NCBI GenBank assembly: GCA_019055375.1
Contig: JAHQIW010007145.1
Span: forward strand, 1 to 64,000
Reading direction: 5' to 3'
Length of the DNA: 64,000 nt
Origin: Parelaphostrongylus tenuis
Lineage: Eukaryota; Nematoda; Chromadorea; Rhabditida; Metastrongylidae
Under the pieces are notes generated by a model. That model was given only the letters and a program-made list of their open reading frames with translations. It was not told where the DNA came from and ran no database searches. A program made the position numbers and the translations under genes. Below are positions 32,447 through 42,405 of this stretch, piece by piece (within the stretch, counting starts at the first letter, position 1; each line of letters begins with the position of its first letter).

Positions 32447-32606
32447 AAAGGCTCATACGATGAAAGTTTTGACTTTTCGAAACGTCAAAAAACCATGTAG
32501 GTTGGCTGTTTGTCAAGAAATTCTCCAAAAATTTGCGATGATATGCTCTACAAGTAATGAATCATGCATTTATTGGAAAGATGGCAGTGTTCACCGAGTA
32601 AAACGG
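32447..32606 (+). CDS. Internal exon, unknown protein
   Basis: Acceptor TTATTGCATTTTGTGCAG and donor ACGG/GTAATA bound a 160-bp exon open in one frame: KAHTMKVLTFRNVKKPCRLA then VCQEILQKFAMICSTSNESC and IYWKDGSVHRVKR. It starts one base into a codon and ends in phase 0. There are four cysteines. It may belong to the same plus-strand gene as the exons at 35715-36212, with the inserted element at 33447-34223 in an intron between, but no connecting exon proves this. Confidence 0.5.
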
Positions 32607-33446
32607 GTAATAAATTGGTGACTAGCAAATAACAGACAATACTATTTTTTCACAAATGCCGGTGGCTTTTCAATAATTGAATCACTTAAGGTGCTGAAAA
32701 TTTGGCGAAGCTAAAGAGAACATTTTTTATGAACGTATTATGTAAATTGAAAAGTTGGCATACTCACAAGAAAAACTAATCTAGTCAATCCTAGTGAAGT
32801 CAAGTTGAAGTTTTGACTTCAAATCTACTTCAGTTCAAGTTTCCAGATGAGTCGAAGGCGGAATCCTGAATATACAAAATTTGCACAGATCTTGCAAGCC
32901 TAGCACCAAGGTTGCATTCCATTGTTTCATGATAAATGAATATTGAGTAAATAAAAAATTGATTTAGCTACATATTCACAAATTGAATGAGGATCTAGAT
33001 ATGTTCAGCTGTAAATGGAAGTTTAAATAACTTTCCGTCACATCTCAGTCATATATGAAGCATTGCAATAGAAACGGTCAAATTTTATCACTAACTCAAT
33101 ATCTTGTAGTGGCGCTAGAGGAATTCTTTTACTGCCAAATCATGGTAGTTCTAAGCGCAGTAGTTGATGAGAACTTTCTGAACTGCTCTCCTCCGTTTTA
33201 GATTAAGTAGAGAAGAGATTGCATGAACTTGTAACAATATGGGATGGTAATTGTATCAAGCATACGTCGTGACCCAATCTCACCCATAAATGACCCTCTT
33301 ATAAGTGTCCCAGTAAGCACCACCACACCTGCACCAGTAACACCATTCAAATCCGCTTAATTACATTGATATTCGTATGTTGACTACTGATAACCATTGT
33401 TTTCATGATCTTACTGATATAACGATTTCCTATGACAATAAGAAAG
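32607..33446. other. Intron or spacer
   Basis: A short minus-strand candidate (about 32650-32693: acceptor CGCCAAATTTTCAG, reading TLSDSIIEKPPAFVKK then stop) is the only coding-like item. It is too short to call. Confidence 0.3.
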
Positions 33447-34223
33447 ATTAGTAATGTTTCTGTTCAGCAGTTCCGAGGTGTTAGATATAGTGTTTATTAA
33501 AAACTAGTGATGCAATACAATACAGTGAAGCATAAATACAGCATAAATAGTACAACAATCGTGGTGGCTTACGTTTGGACAAGGCTCGCTTTCTTCAGAG
33601 CCTGGAAAGGTCAGATTGACTCGCAAATCATTCAGTCAAAAACCTCCATAACCTCAGCAGAAAAACGTAAGCAACGAATTTTGGATTGCATAGTAAAAAC
33701 TTAATTACAATACGCACTCACCGCTCAAATGTTTTAGGTCTTTCAATTATTTATTGAAGACATGCCACTTAGAGTCAGTGCGTAAATGAGCCTGTGCCTG
33801 GCTCAGGCCAGGAAGATTAGCCTGAGGTATGGTGCGAGGTCACGCGTTATTACGAGCACTCCTCTTTGTGGTTCAATTTTGGGCCTTTACTATCTATCCA
33901 AAAGACTTCCAAAGTTTTCCGCTGATGTTTTTGAATCCTGTGCAAGGACCGTGAATTTAGCGCCAAAATCTGCCCCTTTATTCTTTTGTTCCTTATGCGT
34001 ACCAAGTGGGATTTGTGGGTCAGAGTCATGTTCCCCAACTAGGTGCTCTTTTAAGCTTTCGACCTTTCCAGGCTCTGAAAATGGGGATCTTCGCCGAAAC
34101 GTAAGCCACCATGATTGTTGTACTATTTATGCTGCATGACTTCATTGTATTGTATTGTATCGCTAGTATTCGATAAACACTATATTTAACACCTCGGAGC
34201 TGCTGAACAGAAACATTACTAAT
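33447..34223. mobile_element. 777-bp family 1 TIR element
   Basis: The left end (ATTAGTAATGTTTCTGTTCA, GCAG, CCGAGGTGTTA, AATACAGTGAAGCATAAATA, ACAATCGTGGTGGCTTACGT, CTTCAGAGCCTGGAAAGGTC) and the right end are inverted copies over about 170 bp. The interior has a 117-codon plus-strand frame (33786-34139) that runs into the right arm and has no transposase motif. It is probably non-autonomous. The long arms could fold back in a transcript. Confidence 0.8.
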
Positions 34224-34794
34224 ATATTCCAACTATACCGAAACTAAATTTTCAATCGGTTTTGGGATTTAATATATGAAAGCCTTTCAAATCCCCCTGA
34301 AGCGACAGTCCGGTTTGCTTTCTTGAGTTCAGTCAAAATTTTTCCTATAGTGCGATGTTTGGTAGAGTTATGAAACATGTAAGTCTGAGAGCATACTGTC
34401 TGCCCTTTGGTTTTTTTGTGAAAGGAATGCTGATTCACGGCACCAGGAAAATGTTTTATAGTATAGAACTAAGATTTTCAACAAGATCCTAAATCAATAG
34501 CAGTGTCATTCGGATTCAAGTGTCCATGGAAAATGTAAGTTAAAATCGTGATAAGACCACTCCTTTCCAATTTTCTGTCATTCCCGGGAAAGCTTATCTT
34601 CCACATGGTATACTCATGTTTATGAATTTCTTGGCTATTCCCTCAACCATGCATTTATGCAAGTCAAAAGTACATGGAAGGTGCTCCATCTTCCTTTCCT
34701 GAACAGCATCTAGGTATACACTAAAACACAGAATTGCTCCCATTAATGGATTACTGTCGTTAGCATCGATAAAGATGAAATACTAAAAACTGGC

Positions 34795-35035
34795 AAGGCA
34801 AAAGCCTCGCTTGATGTAGTGGATATCATGCAAGCCTCGGAGAAAGTGATAGCGGCTTCGATACTCACCTAAGACTTCAAGTTTTGCTCATACTTCAGTA
34901 CGATAAGAAATTTCTCGTGGTGTGGAACTTGAACTACCCCAGTCGAGGCTCATATGACAGCGAAAGCCACTGTGTTGTTCTATCACGCGACAGATATGAA
35001 TGAGCGCATCACTGTTGTGGGCTCGAATTTCTCGA
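34795..35035. repeat. Inverted pair of tRNA-like SINEs (family D)
   Basis: Left, plus: GCTTGATGTAGTGGATATCA (A-box region) and GCGGCTTCGATACTCACC (B box). Right, read on minus: GTGATAGAACAACACAGTGG and GTAGTTCAAGTTCCACACC. The two are head to head about 50 bp apart. Confidence 0.55.
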
Positions 35036-35609
35036 CCATTGGAGAAATTATAGGCAACGTAGATTCTCAAGAAGTATTCCCTTCAATTGACCTTCTTTAT
35101 GGGATGCTCCAGAGCCAATAACTTGGCCTAACCACGTGAAACGAAGCCCTGGCGCACCACCTACTAAGCACTGCGATTTTCCTAAATGAACAAAGCAACA
35201 TAAAATTTGACTAATTCCATGAAAAAACACCGTGGAAGAGACTGGATCTTCGCTTTGAGAGAATAGTGCGCAGAGCGGATTTCACGAAAGTTTCAAGATT
35301 GAATCATAAACCGATTGAGAACAAGCTTATAATTGCAACTTGGTGCGACACAAATCGAACAGCGATTGGTTGACCAGGCCGATTTTTTATTAGCGTGGCA
35401 GCATGAAGTCATGTAAACACAACTGTACTGCAGGGAAAGAAGAAAGTCAGATATTGTCGCGATCCTAAAGTTTACCGACAAATGAAAGCATTATTGAAAT
35501 AATTTTACGTTTTGATGTTTTGTTTCACATCATGTGATCTGCACACCAAAAATTCCGCAACAAAACAAATTTTGAGTTCTGAGAAGCTTTTGTGTGAAAA
35601 CAAGATTAG

Positions 35610-35706
35610 TGAAAAATACATTAGATCTGTATCGTTTCGCTGTACGAGGACGACAGGTTTATCATGTGCAAGTTGCAGTATTAACCATTCCACGTCCAGG
35701 TGGAAA
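35610..35706 (+). CDS. Possible exon upstream of 35715
   Basis: Acceptor-like ACAAGATTAG and a consensus donor GGAAA/GTAAGT bound an open frame LDLYRFAVRGRQVYHVQVAV then LTIPRPGGK. A second frame is also open. The donor lies only a few bases before the next coding stretch, so the junction is unresolved. All three frames have stops between 35706 and 35725. Confidence 0.3.
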
Positions 35707-35714
35707 GTAAGTGA

Positions 35715-35976
35715 TTAGAAGATGCATTCGTTTGCAAAACAAAAGGAGGATATCATGAAGCTGTTGATGGTGAAACCTCTTCAGGTTTTCATCATAAATG
35801 CGGATCTGCACAGTTAGAAGGCTGCTTTCTAACAGAACTTGATCTTTGCTTTTCTGATGGGATACAAGTTATAATATTACTATATTTTTTAGAAGTGCTT
35901 GTTAACAACTGTGATCGTGCTGTCGACAACCTTCACCAATCATGGGTGCGCTGTCATACCGTAGTAGTAAACCGAG
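35715..35976 (+). CDS. Cys-containing exon, unknown protein
   Basis: One frame is open for 87 codons with no ATG. It reads KTKGGYHEAVDGETSSGFHH then KCGSAQLEGCFLTELDLCFS, a hydrophobic VIILLYFLEVLVNNC, and AVDNLHQSWVRCHTVVVNR, to a donor (ACCGAG/GTATCT) leaving one base. A 51-bp intron joins it in phase to the exon at 36028. Six cysteines suggest a secreted or luminal domain. The 5' boundary is not certain. Confidence 0.55.
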
Positions 35977-36027
35977 GTATCTTGGTATAACTTCTCTTTC
36001 ATGTGACGTTTATGTATTTTCTATCAG

Positions 36028-36212
36028 GCATTGTAAGAAATGGTGATAGTACAGATGCTGCACCGCTTTTAACACTTTTTCAAAACCTCAATGACGTTTG
36101 ACGCGTCAAGGTCATTTTGATATCGGTTTGGAAACCCTTAGCAGTGCCGACGAAAGACCATACGGGTACGTAACCAGTCAAAAGTATCTTGCTATAAGCT
36201 GTAATCATACTG
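36028..36212 (+). CDS. Next exon of the same gene, with a one-base break
   Basis: Acceptor TGTATTTTCTATCAG. The frame reads IVRNGDSTDAAPLLTLFQNL then NDV, and stops at the three-T run 36097-36099. With one more T the reading continues LTRQGHFDIGLETLSSADER then PYGYVTSQKYLAISCNHT to a consensus donor (ACTG/GTAAGT). Both halves and both splice sites are convincing, so this is one exon with a single-base deletion, from the assembly or real. The gene continues beyond 36212; I could not find the next exon. Confidence 0.55.
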
Positions 36213-36464
36213 GTAAGTCTGTTGTGGAGCATTTAGCAAATAATCTCAAAGGCATGCTCTGATTTTTTAATGGTGCTAATGACAAGCTAAGCGCGTCGGA
36301 AAGGAGCACACATGGTGATCGTTAAAAGGCAGAAAAACAACAGCATTTCCACTCCGTGCTCCTCTTATCTAAGAAGGAAATCTGAAATTCGATTTAACCT
36401 ATTGCCTCATATGATGCTTCGAATCATTTGGCACACTTTCGGCTATAGCTTATTCGTTTCCCCG

Positions 36465-36565
36465 CCCTCAACCCATTCTCTCTATCTCTACTACCACTCA
36501 TTCTCTTCCTGCCTCTCTCTCTCCTCATCTTTCTCTCCTAACAAGCTGATGTGCTCTGCTCTGGT
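36465..36565 (+). other. Pyrimidine-rich tract
   Basis: About 100 bp of almost pure C/T (CTCTCTATCTCTACTACCAC, CTGCCTCTCTCTCTCCTCAT). It may be a simple-sequence region or intronic; the open frame across it is a composition artefact. Confidence 0.5.
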
Positions 36566-37009
36566 CTAGGAAAACGCCTCCCCTTCTTCCTCTTTTAGCA
36601 GGTGATGTCGGGTCAAAGCCTTATAATCCACGCTAATTATTGCAATTTGATCTCTTCTATATTGTCCACTCATCCCGTCCATATTGCACATCGTCTTCGA
36701 TGGTTACTTATTTGCCTTTAGGTTTAGTAAACTACTGAATATTCATGAGCATCGCAAGAAGTGCTTCCTAGATATTGTGATGTGAGTGTGAGGAACATGC
36801 ATTTCTTATTGCTAGCCAGCGGTTCTTCTGAGTCCATCGGTTTCTCTTTGATTGCCACGGTGTTTCTTTTTGATACTCACGTTCCCTTATATAAAACTTT
36901 TCAATTGATTTTTTTTGTAAACAATTTGTACATAAATTTTGCTATATTATTGCTTCATTTTGAAAGAGTCTGTGTTAAAAATTGCAAAAAAATGATAAAA
37001 ATGATTGGT

Positions 37010-37255
37010 GATTACTTGAATATATCTCAGTTATTACTTGAGCCAACATGTAATATGGTCTAGTAATGAGCTCTTGTACAGCCCGATACACGTGTTTCGA
37101 CCTTACAGTCTCGTCAGTCGGCCAGAACCCATTGTCTTCTAGTCTTTTTGGCCAATCCTCACGGGAGGCCACATGACATGTTGGCTCAAATATTAATCAT
37201 GAGATATATTGAGATTTGAGCATGGTCTTGATAAAACACTTGAAATAAAGGTATG
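37010..37255. mobile_element. Family 2 foldback element, copy 3
   Basis: Left: TGAGCCAACATGTAATATGG, GAGCTCTTGTACAGCCCGAT. Right: CCACATGACATGTTGGCTCA. It is about 245 bp, shorter than the copy at 434-844 because the interior is lost. Confidence 0.7.
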
Positions 37256-38158
37256 TGATTACTCGAATAGTCAACAATATTACTGTCTGTATCTAAGTAT
37301 GCTGAATCTACCATGAAACTCAAGTGTATCAGGTAAGTTGAGTACTAGTAAACATGTTTGATCTAGCCAATTGCTTCAATATGACATAGACGCTTAATTG
37401 CTTCTCACATAGGAAAAAGCGTAAAAATTTTTTTCTTAAATTCGTACCCTTTCAAAATTCGGGTAATTGAAACGCTTTTTCAATGTTATCTTAACATGCC
37501 ATGCATACAACCTCAAAATTTTCCTAGCTAATCCAGTCAGAACTCAATATCGGATGATAGTTACTAGACCGGTATTTGCGTTAACGAATAAAAAGTGCCA
37601 GTGGCTTTCATCTAGAGCAAGAAGAAGTATTCTGATTGTAATCATAGTTGACGTGATTCACTCTTGCTTTCCGAGAATTCTATACGCACTGGAATAGATT
37701 TCTATAAAGCACTGCACATTAATAAGACTCTCAAGTAGCAGGCTAGCTCTTTGAATAGACTCTCCCTCATTGTGCAGCATGATTTGTTATTCGAATTACT
37801 CATATATCAAGCCATTTTATTGCATATTTACAGCTGATTTTGTTTTCCATTCGAGGATTGTTGCCCACGAGTTAGTACATCGAGTGGTTTCGCTCTGGTA
37901 TAGCAGTCAAATTCTTTGTGTTTTTATTTTAAAACAACATCCTGAACTGATTTGAGAGCTAAATATAGTGACAAAATAAAGCGTTTGAACGCTAGCTATT
38001 GGGAGGACAGCACAACAAACTCGCATATAACTCCGCTAGTTTTCGCTGAGGTTGCCAGTTCCTTCATATTTTTTGTCTATTAATGCCTATTCAAGTTTTC
38101 GGTTTGAATGACGGTCAAGTAATTCGGTTATAATTCCTGCCTTTCCAATTTTTTTCAG

Positions 38159-38311
38159 ACAAAATTGTCTAAGGATTCCCGCACCATCGAGCAGATTTCC
38201 CATCCAGATCTTCAACTAAGAATAGATTGCTTGTCCTCAAAACCGTTAATTTGTAATCACCAACTTGGAATGAGAGGCACTCAACATGTGCTCATGAACA
38301 TCATGTGTTGA
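38159..38311 (+). CDS. Candidate terminal exon
   Basis: A very strong acceptor (CTTTCCAATTTTTTTCAG) is followed in phase 0 by TKLSKDSRTIEQISHPDLQL then RIDCLSSKPLICNHQLGMRG and a stop at 38309. No preceding exon was identified. No family recognised. Confidence 0.4.
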   Translation, partial: TKLSKDSRTIEQISHPDLQLRIDCLSSKPLICNHQLGMRGTQHVLMNIMC

Positions 38312-38821
38312 GCTTATACGTCAAGATCCAGGGATTCCTTTTTTTCACATTCTTCACATAGCCGCCAATATTCATGCTCATTTAAGTCACGAAACAATAT
38401 ATATCAAGTTAGAATCGTGAAAAGTGCTTCCACAAAAGTGTTTATGCTGTGAGAAATCTGGTACAAACCCTTCTACCTCAGACTACTTGAATTATCAGTA
38501 CTAAGGCATTCTTTATGTTCTTCACCCGTGGCCTCTTCGAGGCTTGAGCATAAAGATGTTACTATGTTCGAGTGCTCTGGCATTCTTATGAACGATATAT
38601 GAACGTACATACGTTTCCAATCGCACACCTCAATCTCGATGCTTTTCTAAATTTCAGTTATATTAGAGCTCTAAAAAATACGAGCTTTTTCCGCTGTTTT
38701 CCCTCACATTAATGGTAAGAAATTTTTATCCTCCTATCTTCATTCACCATGAAATTTGCAAGATTTTCTATTTCCAACACTGATCTTCTATTTAGCTCGG
38801 CAACCTTCAGTAAGTCGGCTT
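38312..38821. other. No gene seen
   Basis: 3' flank of two candidate gene ends (38159-38311 plus and 38822-39115 minus). No supported feature. Confidence 0.35.
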
Positions 38822-38905
38822 TTATTCTTGAGCAGAAACCGACTTTTCAGTAACAAGAATGATGCAGCTTTTCCCAATGTTCCAGTGATTTTGACTTTTT
38901 AGACC
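38822..38905 (-). CDS. Last exon of a minus-strand gene
   Basis: Minus strand: acceptor ATTACCGTTCTCAG above 38905. The exon reads GLKSQNHWNIGKSCIILVTE then KSVSAQE and TAA at 38822. It begins in phase 0, matching the phase-0 donor of the exon at 39021. The stop codon overlaps an AATAAA on the minus strand, a possible poly(A) signal. The alternative frame across it also ends here, but only this one joins in phase. Confidence 0.5.
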   Translation of the reverse strand, partial: GLKSQNHWNIGKSCIILVTEKSVSAQE

Positions 38906-39020
38906 CTGAGAACGGTAATTTAGCATGCAAGCAACTCAGCCAATCACAACTCAACGAGAAAGGCTCAGTAGTTTGTATAATCAGCGGTTCTTCTAAAACT
39001 TCATTCTTACTCACTCTCAC

Positions 39021-39115
39021 CTTCTCTTCAAATCTTCTGATTAGTTTGGATAACAAATGTTCAGAAATGAACCACAACGAGGAGAGCTTTATGACGCGAG
39101 CGATCTCACCCTCTC
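39021..39115 (-). CDS. Penultimate exon of a minus-strand gene
   Basis: The minus-strand frame GEIARVIKLSSLWFISEHLL then SKLIRRFEEK runs to donor GAAGAGAAG/GTGAGA at 39021. The pattern is helix-like and amphipathic. Its acceptor (CCCACTAAG) is weak. Joined to 38822-38905 it gives a C-terminus of about 58 residues; family unknown. Confidence 0.45.
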
Positions 39116-39294
39116 CTTAGTGGGTTTATGACACATTCCTGGCCCGGGCAAATCTGGGTGGCTGTTCTTCAACAGTCGAAGGATTCAAAAGAACTAAGCA
39201 GTAAGTGTCCAAGCCAAGCTGCTTTCATGCGGATAAAAATTTGTGTCAGATGATTCTGCTGAGATTATGAAAGTATTTGACCGAATACGCTATG

Positions 39295-39385
39295 TCAATT
39301 TGAGTTTTTCTGACTTTGAAGAAGGCGAAACCGCCAAAACGTTATAGTATCAAGCAGTAACTCAGCTTATTGACACTCTCGTTTC
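39295..39385. mobile_element. Family 1 arm fragment
   Basis: CTTTGAAGAAGGCGAAACCG, then GCCAAAACGTTATAG, matches the conserved end of the family 1 inverted-repeat elements. Confidence 0.4.
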
Positions 39386-39926
39386 TGTTTAAAAATAAAG
39401 CACTGACTTAATGCTTTGAATGATCATTTCTTACACCTGCAATGAGTTAGGAAAAAGTGTAGGACCGATTTCCAGCAATTACTCTGTTATCAAACTGGAT
39501 AGAGTGGTAAAAAGGAACGCATTTGCAAGATATTTTAGGGCACTGGTTCTTTTAGAACAACAAATATCATCAACTTTCTTCTTTTTTAATGAACGTGAAG
39601 CAAAGTCTGGATACGAGTCACTTTTTGGCTGCATTTTCCGAAATTGCTTCATCAAATTTGTGTCATTTTTATATCTAGAGAGGTTGTGCCTGTGCTCAAT
39701 ATATCCACGCTATATCCTCCATGCCATTTTCATTTGTTATTGTTGTCCATAAAGGCACTGGATTTGAGAATAGGTGTTGTATAGGCTGACCCCGAAGGCA
39801 GTGCGAGGGGAATTGATTATTCTGTATTGCGGGCTTCAAATTTCTATGATACTCGAGGAAAAACCTATCTAAATTGCGATGTAGGGAAAAAACTGCAAAT
39901 CTAAATCAATCTTGTTAAGATGTATA

Positions 39927-40138
39927 GCCACATTCTCGTTCCATATGTAAATTCGCTAATGCAATTGAGGCGCATTTGACAAAACCAAAAAAAGAATTGC
40001 GAAGGTCAATGGGCGCTTTCAAAACCAGAAGCAATGCGATTGTATCCAAACAATTCCAAACCGATGTTTTATGCCGGAAATGTGGACTTAAAAGTTTTGC
40101 TCGCATTTTAAGTGATTTCGGAAGGAAAATTAGAGCAT
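39927..40138 (+). CDS. Candidate terminal exon (strand uncertain)
   Basis: After GTTAAGATGTATAG the plus strand reads SICKFANAIEAHLTKPKKEL then RRSMGAFKTRSNAIVSKQFQ, TDVLCRKCGLKSFAR and a stop at 40138. It is basic with a CRKC pair. The minus strand over the same bases is also open (63 codons from an ATG at 40106), so the strand is not certain. I prefer plus for its codon-level look and acceptor. Confidence 0.3.
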
Positions 40139-41690
40139 CAAAATAGTTCTGCCATTTTCGATTGTAAATTGTTGATCAAGAAACAAATGTTTTTGCGTGA
40201 TGAATGTGACTACTACTCTTTTATTGAAGTATGGGATTTAGTGATTTTGGTTCGATAAGTTTTTTCGTTGGAGTTTTAAAGGACGTGGAAAGTACTTTCC
40301 CATGCTTTCGTCATTTGTTAAACAGTGAACAGACTGTTTTCATGATCATTATGATTACTATAACTGATATTCTTTTCCATCGTAACTCAACAAATCTGGT
40401 GAGAGTTATTCAACACTCAGAAACACCACTAGCCATAATGAAGCGACAAACCATTTGAGAGGCCTTCAAAAAATTTAGTTTTTCAGTATACACGGTCGTA
40501 TTATCAAATTTATCATATAAGATGCTTCAAGCATTTAAAGGACCGTACGGGGACAGGTTAGCCCAATGGCCACTGATGCGGTGTATCAGAAAACAAGGTG
40601 ATAAGCATGGTGCCTTCAATAACCACTCCAACCCTTTGTCGTAGCTGATCAACGGATGTACTTAGGAAAGCCTTAGCACGGGTACCTTCACGATTGCGGA
40701 CAGAATCTTCTCGAGCAACACTCTGCGACAATCATAAAGAAGAAATTTCCCAGCAATCAAAGAAGTATGTGAAGTATTCTATGAATTTTGTGGAGAGCGA
40801 ACTTTTTACGAATTGAAGACAAGAAGTGCTTGGTTTCTGCACAGTGAATTATGATGGCGATTCGTGTAAAAGAAAGATTGTACCGCTTGTGTTTTTGTTA
40901 AAGCTCAACTGGCCTTCTTTTCAGACCAGTAGTGCTTTTTTGCAGTAGTTACATGTTCACCGTAAATATGATGTGTCCACGGCAAATATCGCGGTCTGGG
41001 TTAAAGTAACTTGTCCACAAATTTAAGAGTTGTAAAAAATTCTCCACTGAGTGAATGTCACGTGGCATTAGTTCTACATCTCATCACCTTCAGTATAAAC
41101 CTAAAGCACGTTATGGCATACTGTAACGTCTTTTTAGCCATATTCAGATGCACTAATCAATGTATTATCAGGATTAGAGATTATTTTCACAATATTCTTC
41201 GGCAATTAAAACATAAAATGGACGACGTTTCTACTCCGCCTTTCATTACAGCCATTCTGAGGAATGCGTAGATAAAGTTATATGAGCTATGATTATACTA
41301 ATAATCGAGGAAATCTCTGAAGCGCAGGGAATAAAGTGAAAATCAATGAATAGGGCGTAGAGATGAAGTGAAAGTTCATGATTGACTTTTTTTTTCAACT
41401 ATTCATTCGTTTTTTTATATGGACAAATATGGTTAAGACTATAAAATCTTGAAAAGCACTTTCAGTCAACTGTCATTCACTCCAACGAGCACCGTTTAGA
41501 TAGCAATGGTTGCCAGAATATTTTATCTGGACAATTTGTATAATAAAAATGATTTACGATCGAACGGGTGACACATCCGAGCTGTTTTTCTTACCGGATT
41601 TTCATAAACCGATGACAGAGAACTCTACCCAACATCCAACGAAATTGCTTTGCCGGTATCCAGGAAATTTCATTTTTGAGTAGGACTGTA
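40139..41690. other. Gene-poor stretch
   Basis: Short open frames only (for example 40231-40458 and 41011-41271), without paired splice sites or motifs. Confidence 0.3.
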
Positions 41691-41740
41691 TTTTTCAGCA
41701 CATTTGTGATAGGCGGATTCTGCGCTGTGATGCTGCTTAG

Positions 41741-41934
41741 GAGTTGAAAGATCGGCCGAAAGTGGCTGCAAAGGAATCCAAGAGTTGTGAGCTTGCAAAA
41801 AAGCTGTTCAAAAAAAGGACAAAGACATCAAGGTTGATGGTGAGTCTTCCGCCGGCGCTGTTGACAACCGGAAACGTAATTTATTTAGCATATTTGGTTC
41901 GAATGAAATTGTCCGATTTGCGGTTTGGCTTTGA
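41741..41934 (+). CDS. Lys-rich exon with a one-base break
   Basis: Acceptor GTGATGCTGCTTAG. The frame reads ELKDRPKVAAKESKSCELAK then KLFKK up to a seven-A run at 41810-41816. With one more A it would continue DKDIKVDGESSAGAVDNRKR then NLFSIFGSNEIVRFAVWL to a stop at 41932-41934. Without it a donor-like ATG/GTGAGT follows. A second acceptor upstream (TATTTTTCAG at 41698) gives HICDRRILRCDAA then an in-frame stop at 41738-41740. Exon limits are therefore uncertain, but coding potential is clear. Confidence 0.45.
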
Positions 41935-42164
41935 AGCCATCGGCAATTCTTCGTCGCTCAACACAGTCGCGTGAATTCACTAATTTTGATATTTGTACTG
42001 GTTATTCCAACACTCTCGCGTGGATGCCTAACCTCCGTTTTGTTACGAAATAGACTACGCTCAAATTTCGCTATGCTCACCTTAAAACCAATAGATGTCA
42101 AAACTTGCGCTCCATAAGTTGGTATTTGATCCCGCTTTTTCGTAATGTGATTTCCGCTCTATAA

Positions 42165-42405
42165 ATCTGTTTTTCGTACTTCTAGCATTGAATTCGTCTT
42201 CTCGCATCCATCGCTCAGTTGAGAGTTTGTTTTCTTCATCAGAATCCTGAAATTCTAGTTGAGCACATCTTGCAGTTTCAAGACTGGCCAGACTGGGTCG
42301 ATCCGTAGACGATTGTTATTGATTGCCGAAGAGTGTTGAGGATGATGGGAGTCCACCTCTCGTCGAGTGGGACCGAGTATTACTAGCCACTCGACTTCCG
42401 ACCCA
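42165..42405 (+). repeat. Dispersed repeat family 3, copy 2
   Basis: TTCTAGCATTGAATTCGTCT, GAGCACATCTTGCAGTTTCA, then AGACTGGCCAGACTGGGTCG and CGATTGCCGAAGAGTGTTG-like sequence, in the same order as the copies at 31515, 51955 and 58850. Confidence 0.6.

Noticed and set aside
33786..34139. 117-codon open frame as a gene
   Set aside because: It lies inside a TIR element and runs into the right arm, and its composition is that of the repeat.
36312..36569. 85-codon frame Ser/Leu/Tyr-rich
   Set aside because: Its second half is the pyrimidine tract, and no splice sites fit the upstream exon phase.
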